NCBI RefSeq assembly: GCF_004770155.1
Contig: NZ_RQFA01000080.1
Span: forward strand, 124,001-188,000
DNA length: 64,000 bases
Direction of reading: 5' to 3'
From: Leptospira gomenensis
GTDB taxonomy: Bacteria; Spirochaetota; Leptospiria; Leptospirales; Leptospiraceae
Both the position numbers and the translations under genes were made by a program. Position 1 is the stretch's first letter, and every line of letters begins with the position of its first letter. Below, piece after piece: positions 26,702-38,018 of the stretch. Under the pieces are notes generated by a model that was not told the DNA's origin, searched no databases, and saw only the letters and a list, made by a program, of their open reading frames with translations.

Positions 26702-27061
26702 ATGCAGATCACTGAAAATCGAGGCGGGTTCTCCCGCCTCTTACTTGTTTCTTTTTCCTTAATTCTTCTTATTGCGAATTGCAAAGAAGAAGAGAATCTT
26801 TCACCCGAACAAAAACTGATTTCCCAGGGAAAGGGTTTGTATGTTACGAACTGTTCCGCTTGCCACAACCAAAATCCCGCCCTCGACGGCGCGGTCGGTC
26901 CGGCGGTTAAGGGTTCTAATTTCGAATTATTGAAGGCAAGAATCGTAAGCGGTACTTATCCGCCGGGATATACGCCAAAACGACAAAGCCAAGTCATGAC
27001 CCGTCTTCCTCTGAACGACGATCAAATCAAAAGTATCGAAGCGTTTTTAAATTCTCCTTGA
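26702..27061 (+). CDS. Cytochrome c lipoprotein
   Basis: This 119-residue c-type cytochrome carries one CSACH haem site (Cys51, Cys54, His55). VMTRLP near the C-terminus supplies a likely axial Met. The N-terminal signal ends in LIANC (Cys27), so it is probably a lipoprotein anchored at the periplasmic face. It starts three bases after the PuuD-like gene and a strong terminator follows. It probably takes electrons from that protein, as the fused cytochrome domain does in PuuD. Confidence 0.88.
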   Translation: MQITENRGGFSRLLLVSFSLILLIANCKEEENLSPEQKLISQGKGLYVTNCSACHNQNPALDGAVGPAVKGSNFELLKARIVSGTYPPGYTPKRQSQVMTRLPLNDDQIKSIEAFLNSP

Positions 27062-27067
27062 TCGAAC

Positions 27068-27105
27068 AAAAACATTAGGGATTTTGAATATCCCTAATGT
27101 TTTTT
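27068..27105 (+). terminator. Intrinsic terminator after the cytochrome gene
   Basis: AAAAACATTAGGGAT pairs with ATCCCTAATGTTTTT around a seven-base loop, giving a 15-bp stem that includes the A/T tract and ends in T's. It lies right after the stop codon. Confidence 0.85.
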
Positions 27106-27377
27106 CCAGCCGAAAGGTCGTTTTCAATACGTTTATTAGACGATGAATCCTCTATCCTTCGTTTTCGAAAAATAGATTCGATTTTTTGAATGTTCTGCAT
27201 TTACGATCTTTGCGAGAGGGATGCGTAGGGCTTGTCTCGAAGCGCGTTTTTCGAATGTTCTCGCGTTTTTTCTACAAGACGAGCGGAGAGATGAGCGGAC
27301 AGCGAACCCGGAGCAGCGCGTTTCCCGCGGCTGCGGGAACTCGCCACGAATCCTGAAACGGATTATCAAGAGAATTC
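27106..27377. other. Intergenic GC-rich patch, possible dispersed repeat
   Basis: No supported gene lies here. From about 27220 to 27362 the base composition is clearly richer in G and C than the neighbouring genes. It contains a perfect 7-bp hairpin TTCCCGC-GGCT-GCGGGAA (27322-27339). A 77-codon frame on the minus strand and a 64-codon frame on the plus strand run through it, both arginine-rich, and neither has a ribosome-binding site. It may be a copy of a dispersed intergenic element. Confidence 0.35.
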
Positions 27378-28226
<849 letters not shown>

Positions 28227-28246
28227 GGGCTTCTCTTCAAAAAAGA

Positions 28247-29155
28247 TTACTTTCGATTTAGGATTTTCCAAAGCATATTACCGGAGGGAGTTACGTCCCT
28301 TTCCGTTCCGAAGGAACGGAGCCAGTCGTGCAGTGGTTCCCGTTTTACTGAATCTATAGTCATGCTTTCCGGCGACAATAAAAGATCAATCAAATGCCGG
28401 AAGGTATCAAATCTCCGGAAAATTCTTTCCTGAGAATCGTCCAAAAAACGGGAACTGATCGTATGAAGTTCGACGTCGATCGGTTCGAAAACCTTACCCG
28501 GTTCCCATATTTCCTTACGAATGTCCAAGATGGAATGAATCATGGAGATCTGTTTGGAATAGTCTATATCGTCGAAGAGTTCCGAATAGGTCTGTTGAAT
28601 CTTGTTCGATACATGTTCGTCGTCCACTTCGACCATAAATTCCGTCTCTTTGTATTTGCGAGGCAGAAAGTCCACGATTTGTCCCTGTATCAACTCCAAG
28701 GATTCCAAAGGAAGAATTCTCGCGAGATAATAGATTTGCCGCGTTCTCACGGAAGCGGTTTGTCCTTGTTGTGCCTGCTTGACGATCGATTCTCGAGACG
28801 CTCCGCCCAAATAGGAAAGAATAAAACTCACCACGAAGATGAATCCACCGCTCTCCGCTGATTCGTCAGGAAACGGTTTTACGAGATAAAGCTGGTTGGA
28901 ATTTTTCTTCGGTTTCGAAATCGGAAGCACGTGACAACCGGCGATCAATTCCGGCACGAGTTGTTCGGCTTGTAGAAGAAATTCCTTTGCCGCGGAAAAT
29001 TCGACGCCGTAAATCGACGTCGGCGGTAAAATAAAACTTTCCTCGAATCTGAGAAACGGCGTATGCAGGTTATCGACGAAAATTTCATTCGGACGATTTT
29101 TCCCCGTGACCGACGAAAGGATACGATTCAGTTCTTCGATTTGATTGAGTTCCAA
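28247..29155 (-). CDS. Conserved-looking hypothetical protein
   Basis: The 302-residue protein is acidic, has no signal peptide, and has one hydrophobic stretch in the middle (GGFIFVVSFILSYLGG, near residues 103-118) that may be an internal strand or a membrane segment. No catalytic motif was recognised. Its stop lies 20 bases before the likely start of the phosphatase gene, and the GH42 gene ends 93 bases from its start codon, so all three share one direction. Confidence 0.6.
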   Translation of the reverse strand: MELNQIEELNRILSSVTGKNRPNEIFVDNLHTPFLRFEESFILPPTSIYGVEFSAAKEFLLQAEQLVPELIAGCHVLPISKPKKNSNQLYLVKPFPDESAESGGFIFVVSFILSYLGGASRESIVKQAQQGQTASVRTRQIYYLARILPLESLELIQGQIVDFLPRKYKETEFMVEVDDEHVSNKIQQTYSELFDDIDYSKQISMIHSILDIRKEIWEPGKVFEPIDVELHTISSRFLDDSQERIFRRFDTFRHLIDLLLSPESMTIDSVKREPLHDWLRSFGTERDVTPSGNMLWKILNRK

Positions 29156-29247
29156 AAATTCAATACCTTTCTATTTTGTTAAACGACAACAATCGACGAA
29201 ACCGAATTGTGCTTCGGAAATATACTATGAAAAACCGACAAACGATC

Positions 29248-31230
<1,983 letters not shown>

Positions 31231-31420
31231 TCCATTCTCCTTTTGTTCCGCAAAGAGATTTCATCGAAGGGTTCCATTCTGAAAAGAAAGAAAAGCGCAA
31301 ATCCGGTATGTCTAATAGAAAAAATACTGTCTTTTCCCGGGAAAGTCTGAGAGGATACGATCGAGGCGGAATCGTATCGAACGACCCCTCTCCAGCCATC
31401 CCGCCGTCAAAAAGGATTTC

Positions 31421-32278
31421 ATGCAAAATCAAGATTCCCTGATCTACGGAATTTTACCCGATATTCACTTCCGTTATTCCGCCACAGAAATTTCATACGC
31501 CGTTACTGCCGCTTCCAATTTGCATAATCTGGATGATTCCGATACGCAGTTGTTGGCGAGGGCCATGTTGGGCGCGTTCTTTCTCGCGGACCAAGTAAAA
31601 GAAGATACGAAAGTCAGCCTTCAGATTCAGTTTAACGAAGATTCACCGATTCATTCCGTGCTCGCTTACAGCGATCGAAAAGGTAGAATGAAGGCTGTTT
31701 TAAGGGCGAGACCGGAAGAGGACGTCGAACCTTCTCCCGTTTCGGAGGATTATCGCGGAGTTTTAAAGGTCTTTCGCTGGAAAGACGGAGCTTGTATCTA
31801 TCAATCCGTGGTTCCGTATCAGAATAAAAGTTTCGAGGAGAACTTTCAGAATTATCTCAATAGCTCGGAACAGATCACGTGTTTCGTCGTTTTGTGGATC
31901 GAAAAAAACGACCTTCATTGGGATATTCGCGGATTGTTGTTTCAGTCCCTTCCGGAAGCGAAGGAAGAAGATATTCAAAAAATTGAAAGTCTTTGGGAAA
32001 AAATAAATTCGGATCCGCACGGGTTTTTAGGAAAGAACATCTATAATTGCCTGAATAAAATCGGGGAAGTCAGTCGATCCGCGGTCCAGATTTTGGAGGA
32101 AGGGCAACCGGAGTTTCGTTGCGATTGTTCCGAGAATAAAATTCGCGAATTGATCCAGACGTTGGGAAAGGAAGAAGCGATGCAGATCGTTGACGAGATC
32201 GGTTTGATCGAAGTTACATGCGAATTCTGTACTTCCGTATATCGTTTCGAAAGAGAAAAGGTAAGTGAATTGTTTTGA
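31421..32278 (+). CDS. hslO: Redox-regulated chaperone Hsp33
   Basis: Hsp33 is a chaperone switched on by oxidation. The 285-residue protein has the Hsp33 core (RYSATEISYAVT start, LLARAMLGAFFLAD) and the zinc site C234-x-C236 with C267-x-x-C270 at the C-terminus. When oxidised these form disulfides and release zinc. The gene is divergent from the GH42 gene and its end overlaps tsaE by 14 bases. Confidence 0.95.
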   Translation: MQNQDSLIYGILPDIHFRYSATEISYAVTAASNLHNLDDSDTQLLARAMLGAFFLADQVKEDTKVSLQIQFNEDSPIHSVLAYSDRKGRMKAVLRARPEEDVEPSPVSEDYRGVLKVFRWKDGACIYQSVVPYQNKSFEENFQNYLNSSEQITCFVVLWIEKNDLHWDIRGLLFQSLPEAKEEDIQKIESLWEKINSDPHGFLGKNIYNCLNKIGEVSRSAVQILEEGQPEFRCDCSENKIRELIQTLGKEEAMQIVDEIGLIEVTCEFCTSVYRFEREKVSELF

Positions 32279-32798
32279 GGATGAATTGGAAACGGTATTT
32301 CGTAATCTAAAATTAGAAGCATTAGATAAACCTGCAGAATTTATAGCGTCCTTAATCCGCGCATCCATCGACCGAAATCTTCATCCTGTTTTTCTGTTTA
32401 CCGGATCGATGGGATCTGGTAAAACGACTTTCACATCTAAACTGGTAAAAAAAATTTCACCGAACGCAAACGTCAATTCGCCCACGTATACGCTTTACAA
32501 CGAATATCCGATTCCTGAAAGCGAGGAAAAATTCTATCATTTCGATCTCTATCGTTTAAGATCTCCCCTTGATTTGGAGGATTTGGGTTTCGACGAAATT
32601 TGGGGGAAAACCGGAATTTCGATCATCGAGTGGTGGCAGGTCGCGTGTGCCGATATAGAAATTCTTCCTTTAAAAATCGAGGCGGGATTTAAGTTCGAAT
32701 CTGAAGAAGAAAGGACGATTACATTCAAAAGTTATGATATACTTTCCTTTCCGGACTTGAATCGACTTTGGAGCGATTCGGAGAAACTTCTTCTATGA
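32265..32798 (+). CDS. tsaE: tRNA threonylcarbamoyladenosine biosynthesis protein TsaE
   Basis: TsaE is the ATPase partner of TsaB-TsaD in t6A synthesis. It has a Walker A GSMGSGKT (residues 47-54), NSPTYTLYNEY and FDLYRL, all typical. The GTG start gives 177 residues. An in-frame TTG at 32286 has GAGG five bases before it and could be the real start, giving 170 residues. Its stop overlaps the next start as ATGA. Confidence 0.9.
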   Translation: MNCFEDELETVFRNLKLEALDKPAEFIASLIRASIDRNLHPVFLFTGSMGSGKTTFTSKLVKKISPNANVNSPTYTLYNEYPIPESEEKFYHFDLYRLRSPLDLEDLGFDEIWGKTGISIIEWWQVACADIEILPLKIEAGFKFESEEERTITFKSYDILSFPDLNRLWSDSEKLLL

Positions 32799-33475
32799 AA
32801 AAGATTCTATTCTTCGATGCAACCAATCAGTGGATTTTGGCCGAAACGTTTCTTTTTCACGAAGACGAAACGGTGGAACGAAAGTCGTTCTATTCCGGAA
32901 TTCATCCCAAAGAATCCTCGAAATTACTGATTCAAGAGTTGCGTAACGTTCTAATAACTTCCGATTGGACTAAACCGGATCTGATCGCGGCGGCGCTCGG
33001 TCCGGGATCGTTTACCGGGTTACGGATCGCCGTCGCCACGGCGCGCAACCTTGCACAACTCTGGTCGATTCCCGCTTTGGGTTTCGATAGTTTGAACGTT
33101 TATACGTCCTACTATTTTCGGGAAGCGGGCGACCCGGTCGTCGTCGCGATCGAAGCCAAACAGAAAAAAATTTATTTCGGAATGGAGGATCGTCGCGGAT
33201 TCTTCGGTTCGATGGACGTCAAACCGGATGAGATCCTCGAAAGGATTCCCGAAGACAGGCTGCAGGCTTTTCTGACTTCGCAAAAATATTCGGATCGTCC
33301 GGATTTTTTCGAAGGAGTTTCTATCTTGGAAAACTTACCGTCTGGCTCCGCGATACTTCAGGAGAATATTTCGGTGGTTAGAGAGGCCCTCGAACTACCG
33401 CACCGCTTTCCGTATTGGAAACTGGTTCCCAACTACGTTCGAGGAACGTACGTCGATGACAGATCGACAACATAA
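32795..33475 (+). CDS. tsaB: tRNA threonylcarbamoyladenosine biosynthesis protein TsaB
   Basis: TsaB is the inactive TsaD paralogue that forms a dimer with it. The 226-residue protein has the ASKHA-fold start ILFFDATNQ and the family motif ALGPGSFTGLRIAVATARNLA. The metal-binding residues of TsaD are absent, as expected for TsaB. It is coupled to tsaE and the rnr gene starts five bases after its end. Confidence 0.93.
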   Translation: MKKILFFDATNQWILAETFLFHEDETVERKSFYSGIHPKESSKLLIQELRNVLITSDWTKPDLIAAALGPGSFTGLRIAVATARNLAQLWSIPALGFDSLNVYTSYYFREAGDPVVVAIEAKQKKIYFGMEDRRGFFGSMDVKPDEILERIPEDRLQAFLTSQKYSDRPDFFEGVSILENLPSGSAILQENISVVREALELPHRFPYWKLVPNYVRGTYVDDRSTT

Positions 33476-33480
33476 CAATC

Positions 33481-35748
33481 ATGAAACAAAATAAAAAACA
33501 AATCAAACAAAAGGGTTCATCCAAGTCGTTCCCGAAAAAGAAAACCACAACTTCGTTTAACAATCGTCGTTCGGATAAAAATCCGGGAAGAGGAGAAGGT
33601 TTTAAAGAAAACGAATTAGGAAAGAAGATCCTCAAATATCTTCAGTCCAGAGCCGGTTCCGTGATTACCAACCGGGATCTATCCGCCAAAATTCTTCGGG
33701 AAGAGAATCAGAATTCCTACGGAAAAAAAAGGGAAAAATGGCAATTTGAGGAAAAGGAACGGGAGATTTCCGAAATTCTGAAACTGCTCGAGTCGGAAGG
33801 ATTGATAGAATTAGAAAAAAAGAATATATTCGTCTTTCCGAATCAAACGTTGCAAGGAACGATTTCGATCAGCAAACGCGGCGACGGTTTCGTTAAACTT
33901 CCTTCCGGCACGGAAATTTTCGTTCCCGGTCAATTCGCACAATCCGCGATTCAAGGCGATCTAGTGGAAATCCATCCGTATGGAATAGGTAAAAAAGGAA
34001 GATTAGAGGGAGAAGTCACGGAAATCCTTCGTCGAGGCCGCGATCTATATCGGATGATCGTAACCGAAAAGGATCCCAAGTTCATATTCGGCAAATTGTT
34101 GGATATAGACGGGGAAGAAAAGGAAGGTTACATTCTTCGAAAGACGATCCTAACGGATCTTCAGGATGAGATCAGATCGGACGACGTCCTGATCGTTAGG
34201 TTGAAGGAAGACACGGAACACGAAAGAAATCTTTACGAAGTCCAATTCCTCCGTTTCGAATCCGATACGAAAGAGGATCTTGATCTTATGAGAATGTTGA
34301 TGAAGTACAATTACGATATTCTCTATCCCGAAACGATTCGACTAGATTTTCCGGACGAAGTGGACGAAAGCACAGTGGATGATTGGAATTCGAGGGTGGA
34401 TCTTCGGAATCTGAAATGTATCACGATCGACGGAGAATACTCGAAAGACTTCGACGACGCGATCAGTTTCGTGGAGGAGAAAAATCGGATCCGATTTTAC
34501 GTTCATATCGCGGACGTTTCGTATTACGTAAGACCAGGAACTCCCTTGGACGAAGAGGCTTATAACAGAGCCACTTCCGTTTATCTGGGAAGTCGTGTCG
34601 TGCCTATGCTTCCTCCTGAACTTTCCGAAAATTTATGTTCTTTGGTCGCCAATAAAAATCGTTTGGCTTTCACGGTGGAAATGGAGGCCGATCGGAAGGG
34701 AAAAATCACGCATGCAAAATATTATAAAAGTGTAATACGAGTTGCGGAACGTTATACATACAATCGAGCCGAGGCAGAAATTCTTTCAGGAGACGCGAAA
34801 AATTGGATCTTTAGAATGAACGAATTCGCCAAGGCGCTCCGCGAAAACCGGATCGCGAACGGCAGAGTGGATCTCAATTTAAAGGAAAATAAGGTAGTCA
34901 CGGATTCCGATCACAACGTGATCGAAATTTCCGTTCAGGAACGTCTGCAGGCGCATATTCTCATCGAAGAGTTTATGCTTTCCGCCAATATTAAAGTCGC
35001 GGAGTTTCTCCGAAAAAAGAAACAACCTACTTTGTATCGGGTGCACGAAGCGATGGATGAGGAAAAGTTGGAATCCCTCAACGCGTTTTTAAAGTTAAAC
35101 GGAATTAAAACTTTGCTTAAGGATTCGAGTTACGAATCGATTCGTGCCGTTTTGAAAAACCTCGAAGGGAAACCTGCGGAACGTCTATTCAATATGTTTT
35201 TGCTTAGGACGTTTATGCAGGCGTATTATTCGGGAGAACATCTGGGCCACTGGGGATTAGGTTTCGAGGATTATTGTCATTTCACTTCCCCCATTCGTCG
35301 CTATCCGGATTTGATCTGTCATCGTGCGCTTCAGAATATTCTTTTGGAAAAAAAACCCGCTTATACTCCGGAAGATATGATATCCGCAGGATTACATTGT
35401 TCTCATCAGGAAAGAAAGGCGACCGATTCCGAAAGGGATTACTACAAACTTAAGGCGTGTCGTTATCTGGAAAAAACGGGAATTAAGGAATTCTCGGCAA
35501 CGATCATCGGTTGTAAGCCGTTTTTGATTTTCGTAGATTTGGAAAATCCCGCGGTGGACGCTTGTCTTCTCGCGTCCGAATTCACCGATGAAGGAGAAAT
35601 CAGAATGGACACTGACTTCTCCTTTTATTCCAAGAAGTTTACCAAAATTTATACGCTCGGAGATAGGGTGGAAGTGGAGTTGGATCGTATCGATTACGAG
35701 GAGATCAAGATCTACGTGAAAATGAAAAAATTCCAAAAGAAAGTATAG
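33481..35748 (+). CDS. rnr: Ribonuclease R
   Basis: RNase R is a 3'-5' exoribonuclease that degrades structured RNA. The 755-residue protein begins with a lysine-rich basic tail, then a winged-helix segment (about residues 40-115), then cold-shock domains. The RNB catalytic domain contains TIDGEYSKDFDDAISF, with the aspartates that bind magnesium. HFTSPIRRYPDLICHRAL is the conserved end of that domain. A C-terminal S1 domain follows (TIIGCKPFLIFVDLE and on). It shares a direction and short gap with tsaB. Confidence 0.95.
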   Translation: MKQNKKQIKQKGSSKSFPKKKTTTSFNNRRSDKNPGRGEGFKENELGKKILKYLQSRAGSVITNRDLSAKILREENQNSYGKKREKWQFEEKEREISEILKLLESEGLIELEKKNIFVFPNQTLQGTISISKRGDGFVKLPSGTEIFVPGQFAQSAIQGDLVEIHPYGIGKKGRLEGEVTEILRRGRDLYRMIVTEKDPKFIFGKLLDIDGEEKEGYILRKTILTDLQDEIRSDDVLIVRLKEDTEHERNLYEVQFLRFESDTKEDLDLMRMLMKYNYDILYPETIRLDFPDEVDESTVDDWNSRVDLRNLKCITIDGEYSKDFDDAISFVEEKNRIRFYVHIADVSYYVRPGTPLDEEAYNRATSVYLGSRVVPMLPPELSENLCSLVANKNRLAFTVEMEADRKGKITHAKYYKSVIRVAERYTYNRAEAEILSGDAKNWIFRMNEFAKALRENRIANGRVDLNLKENKVVTDSDHNVIEISVQERLQAHILIEEFMLSANIKVAEFLRKKKQPTLYRVHEAMDEEKLESLNAFLKLNGIKTLLKDSSYESIRAVLKNLEGKPAERLFNMFLLRTFMQAYYSGEHLGHWGLGFEDYCHFTSPIRRYPDLICHRALQNILLEKKPAYTPEDMISAGLHCSHQERKATDSERDYYKLKACRYLEKTGIKEFSATIIGCKPFLIFVDLENPAVDACLLASEFTDEGEIRMDTDFSFYSKKFTKIYTLGDRVEVELDRIDYEEIKIYVKMKKFQKKV

Positions 35749-35832
35749 ACAAAGAAATTCCTTTCGTATACCACTGTGGAACGGTTGTTATATAAAAAAC
35801 CGCGGTCTGCTTTGCGGCGGCGGGAGGTGAAC

Positions 35833-36336
35833 TTGGAGCTGTTTCTGCAAGAACCGATTTCTCGGAATCGTTTTCTTAAACTCGGTTTGAAATTTCTCGC
35901 GATCACTGCGTTCGTTCTACCCGGAATGAACGCTTGTGGAGGGTCGATTCCGCGTCTTAGAGGTTTGAAAGAGGATCAATATCTTTCTTATAAATCTTTG
36001 GGAGAAGTTTTTTTACAGGGAAATCCCATCTCCGATTTCGATCTCGGAGTGGCGATGGACGATTACATATACGGGCATCCGACCCCGATCGATACCGAAG
36101 ACGTTTTGCTTTTGTTGGGAATGATTCCTTCTTCGCGATTGGCTTCGCTCGCGCTCGATTTTTCGTTTACTCCGATGATCGGTTTGAGCGTGGAAGATCG
36201 GGAAAAACGTCTTCTTTCTTGGAAAAATTCCTCTCTCAATCTCAAACGGGGCGCTTATTCCATCATGCGGCAGATCGCGTTCTTTCTGGTTTCGAAAGAC
36301 AAACGAATTCAAAAATTAGCGGGATACGAGGTTTAA
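35833..36336 (+). CDS. Small exported partner of the GMC oxidoreductase
   Basis: From the TTG chosen here (GGAGG five bases upstream) the protein has 167 residues. It has a signal of the form SRNRFLKLG followed by a hydrophobic stretch and GMNAC, which looks like a Tat signal with the arginines split by Asn and a lipobox. A GTG further upstream gives 186 residues with a non-conserved start. The mature part resembles gluconate-2-dehydrogenase subunit-3-like proteins in size and in helical content, but the match is not firm. Three bases separate it from the GMC gene. Confidence 0.6.
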   Translation: MELFLQEPISRNRFLKLGLKFLAITAFVLPGMNACGGSIPRLRGLKEDQYLSYKSLGEVFLQGNPISDFDLGVAMDDYIYGHPTPIDTEDVLLLLGMIPSSRLASLALDFSFTPMIGLSVEDREKRLLSWKNSSLNLKRGAYSIMRQIAFFLVSKDKRIQKLAGYEV

Positions 36337-36338
36337 CT

Positions 36339-37955
36339 ATGGGCGGAATTCCGGCGGCAAATTCTAAAATTATCGTTCCTAAACATCATAAGGAAATCAT
36401 AGAACGCGAGAATATCAAAAACGGAGTCTGGGAACTCAAAGCGGAAGCGGTTGTAATCGGTTCCGGTGCCGGAGGAGCGGTCGCCGCCGCAACCTTGGCC
36501 AAAAAGGGATGGAACGTGATCCTCATCGAGGAAGGCTCTTACTTTACTCCGGCTCAATTTAACGGAGAGGAATTTTTATCCTCCGCGAGATTGTACAGAG
36601 ACGCTGGTTTTATCGTCTCGGAAGAACAAACGCTGAGTATTCTCCAAGGAAGAACCGTCGGAGGTTCAACAACCGTAAACTGGCAGACTTCCCTCTATCC
36701 TCCGGATTACGTTACCTCCGAATGGGATCAAAGATTCGGTTTAAAAGGTTATTCCAGAAAGGATATGGATCCGTACGTTTCTTCCGTGCACGAAAGATTG
36801 GGCGTACATCCAGTTCCCGAAAATCTGATCAATGCGAATAACAATACTTTGATGAAAGGCGGAAAAGCACTCGGTCTTCATCCGGAAGTTCTGAACAACA
36901 ACAATCGAGGTTGTATCGGTTTGGGAAGATGCGGTTTGGGTTGTCCGATTAACGCCAAACAGTCGATGTTTTTAACGTATATTCCCGATGCGATCGAAGC
37001 GGGCGCTCTCGTGATCGCAAATATGAAAGCCCAGGTGATCCATGACGGAGCGATAAAAACGGTCGTTGCGGAATTCACTCCGGATCCGTACGAAAAAGCG
37101 CCGGATACGGTCATCGACAAAATCAAGATTTCCGCACCGGTCGTTATAGTCAGCGCGGGTGCGATCGAAGGCCCTGCGTTGCTGCAAAGATCCGGATTGG
37201 GGAACGATTGGGTGGGAAGGAATTTAAAAGTTCACCCTACGAGTACGATCTTCGCCGTTTTCGACGAAACGATCAACATGTTTTCCGGTCCGCCTCAATC
37301 CGCCGTAATCAAAGACGGTCATAATCAGAATAATACCGGTTACGGCTTTTGGCTGGAAGTCGCTCCGTTTCGACCTACGTTAGTTGCTTCTTTGATTCCG
37401 TTTTACGGGAAACAACAGTTCGAGATGATTCAAAAATATCCGAACATGAGCGCGGGTATCGTGCTTGTTCGTGACGGCGCCGACGGAGAAGCGAACGCTT
37501 CCGTAAAATGGTCCTTAGGTTCCAGAAAAGTTTATTTCGAACTGACACCGGGGGACGGAAAGAATATGCTTCGCGGATTGAAGATGTTGGCCGAGGTTCA
37601 AGTCGCAGCCGGTGCAAAACAATTGATCTTTCCGTTTATGGATTTGGAAGGACCGATTTCCGTGGATCGAAACTCTAAATTCGATTGGGTCCTTGATAAA
37701 AAATTCAACCCGGGAAGTTTGTCGGTCGGTTCGGCTCATCCGCACGGTTCGATTCAAGCCGCAGATTCTCCGGAAAGAGGGGCCGTCGATCCGAATCTTG
37801 AATTGTACGGACATAAAAACATCTTCGTCATCGACGCATCCGTTTATCCTACGGGTTTGTCCGTAAATCCGCAAATCACTACGATGAGTTTTGCGCTTCG
37901 TGCAACAGAGGGATTGGCTTCTAAAAAAGGGGAAAAATTAGGAAATTTATTATAA
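36339..37955 (+). CDS. GMC-family FAD oxidoreductase
   Basis: This is a glucose-methanol-choline family flavoprotein of 538 residues. The FAD-binding GSGAGG motif lies in AVVIGSGAGGAVAAATLAKK, and GGSTTVNW follows at about residue 108. The C-terminal part has SAHPHGSIQA with the active-site histidine, and IDASVYPTGLSVNPQITTMS. No signal peptide is present, so if it works outside the membrane it may be carried by the small Tat-like partner encoded just before. The substrate (an alcohol, sugar acid or sterol) is unknown. Confidence 0.88.
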   Translation: MGGIPAANSKIIVPKHHKEIIERENIKNGVWELKAEAVVIGSGAGGAVAAATLAKKGWNVILIEEGSYFTPAQFNGEEFLSSARLYRDAGFIVSEEQTLSILQGRTVGGSTTVNWQTSLYPPDYVTSEWDQRFGLKGYSRKDMDPYVSSVHERLGVHPVPENLINANNNTLMKGGKALGLHPEVLNNNNRGCIGLGRCGLGCPINAKQSMFLTYIPDAIEAGALVIANMKAQVIHDGAIKTVVAEFTPDPYEKAPDTVIDKIKISAPVVIVSAGAIEGPALLQRSGLGNDWVGRNLKVHPTSTIFAVFDETINMFSGPPQSAVIKDGHNQNNTGYGFWLEVAPFRPTLVASLIPFYGKQQFEMIQKYPNMSAGIVLVRDGADGEANASVKWSLGSRKVYFELTPGDGKNMLRGLKMLAEVQVAAGAKQLIFPFMDLEGPISVDRNSKFDWVLDKKFNPGSLSVGSAHPHGSIQAADSPERGAVDPNLELYGHKNIFVIDASVYPTGLSVNPQITTMSFALRATEGLASKKGEKLGNLL

Positions 37956-38018
37956 ACCGGTACGAAAGGGGGACGCAAATTCACTTTTAAAAAAGTCTTC
38001 CTTTTCCAAACTGGTCCT

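Noticed and set aside
27136..27369. A 77-codon frame on the minus strand in the GC-rich patch
   Set aside because: No ribosome-binding site and no family match; arginine-rich composition follows from the base composition of the patch. It was kept only as part of a possible repeat.
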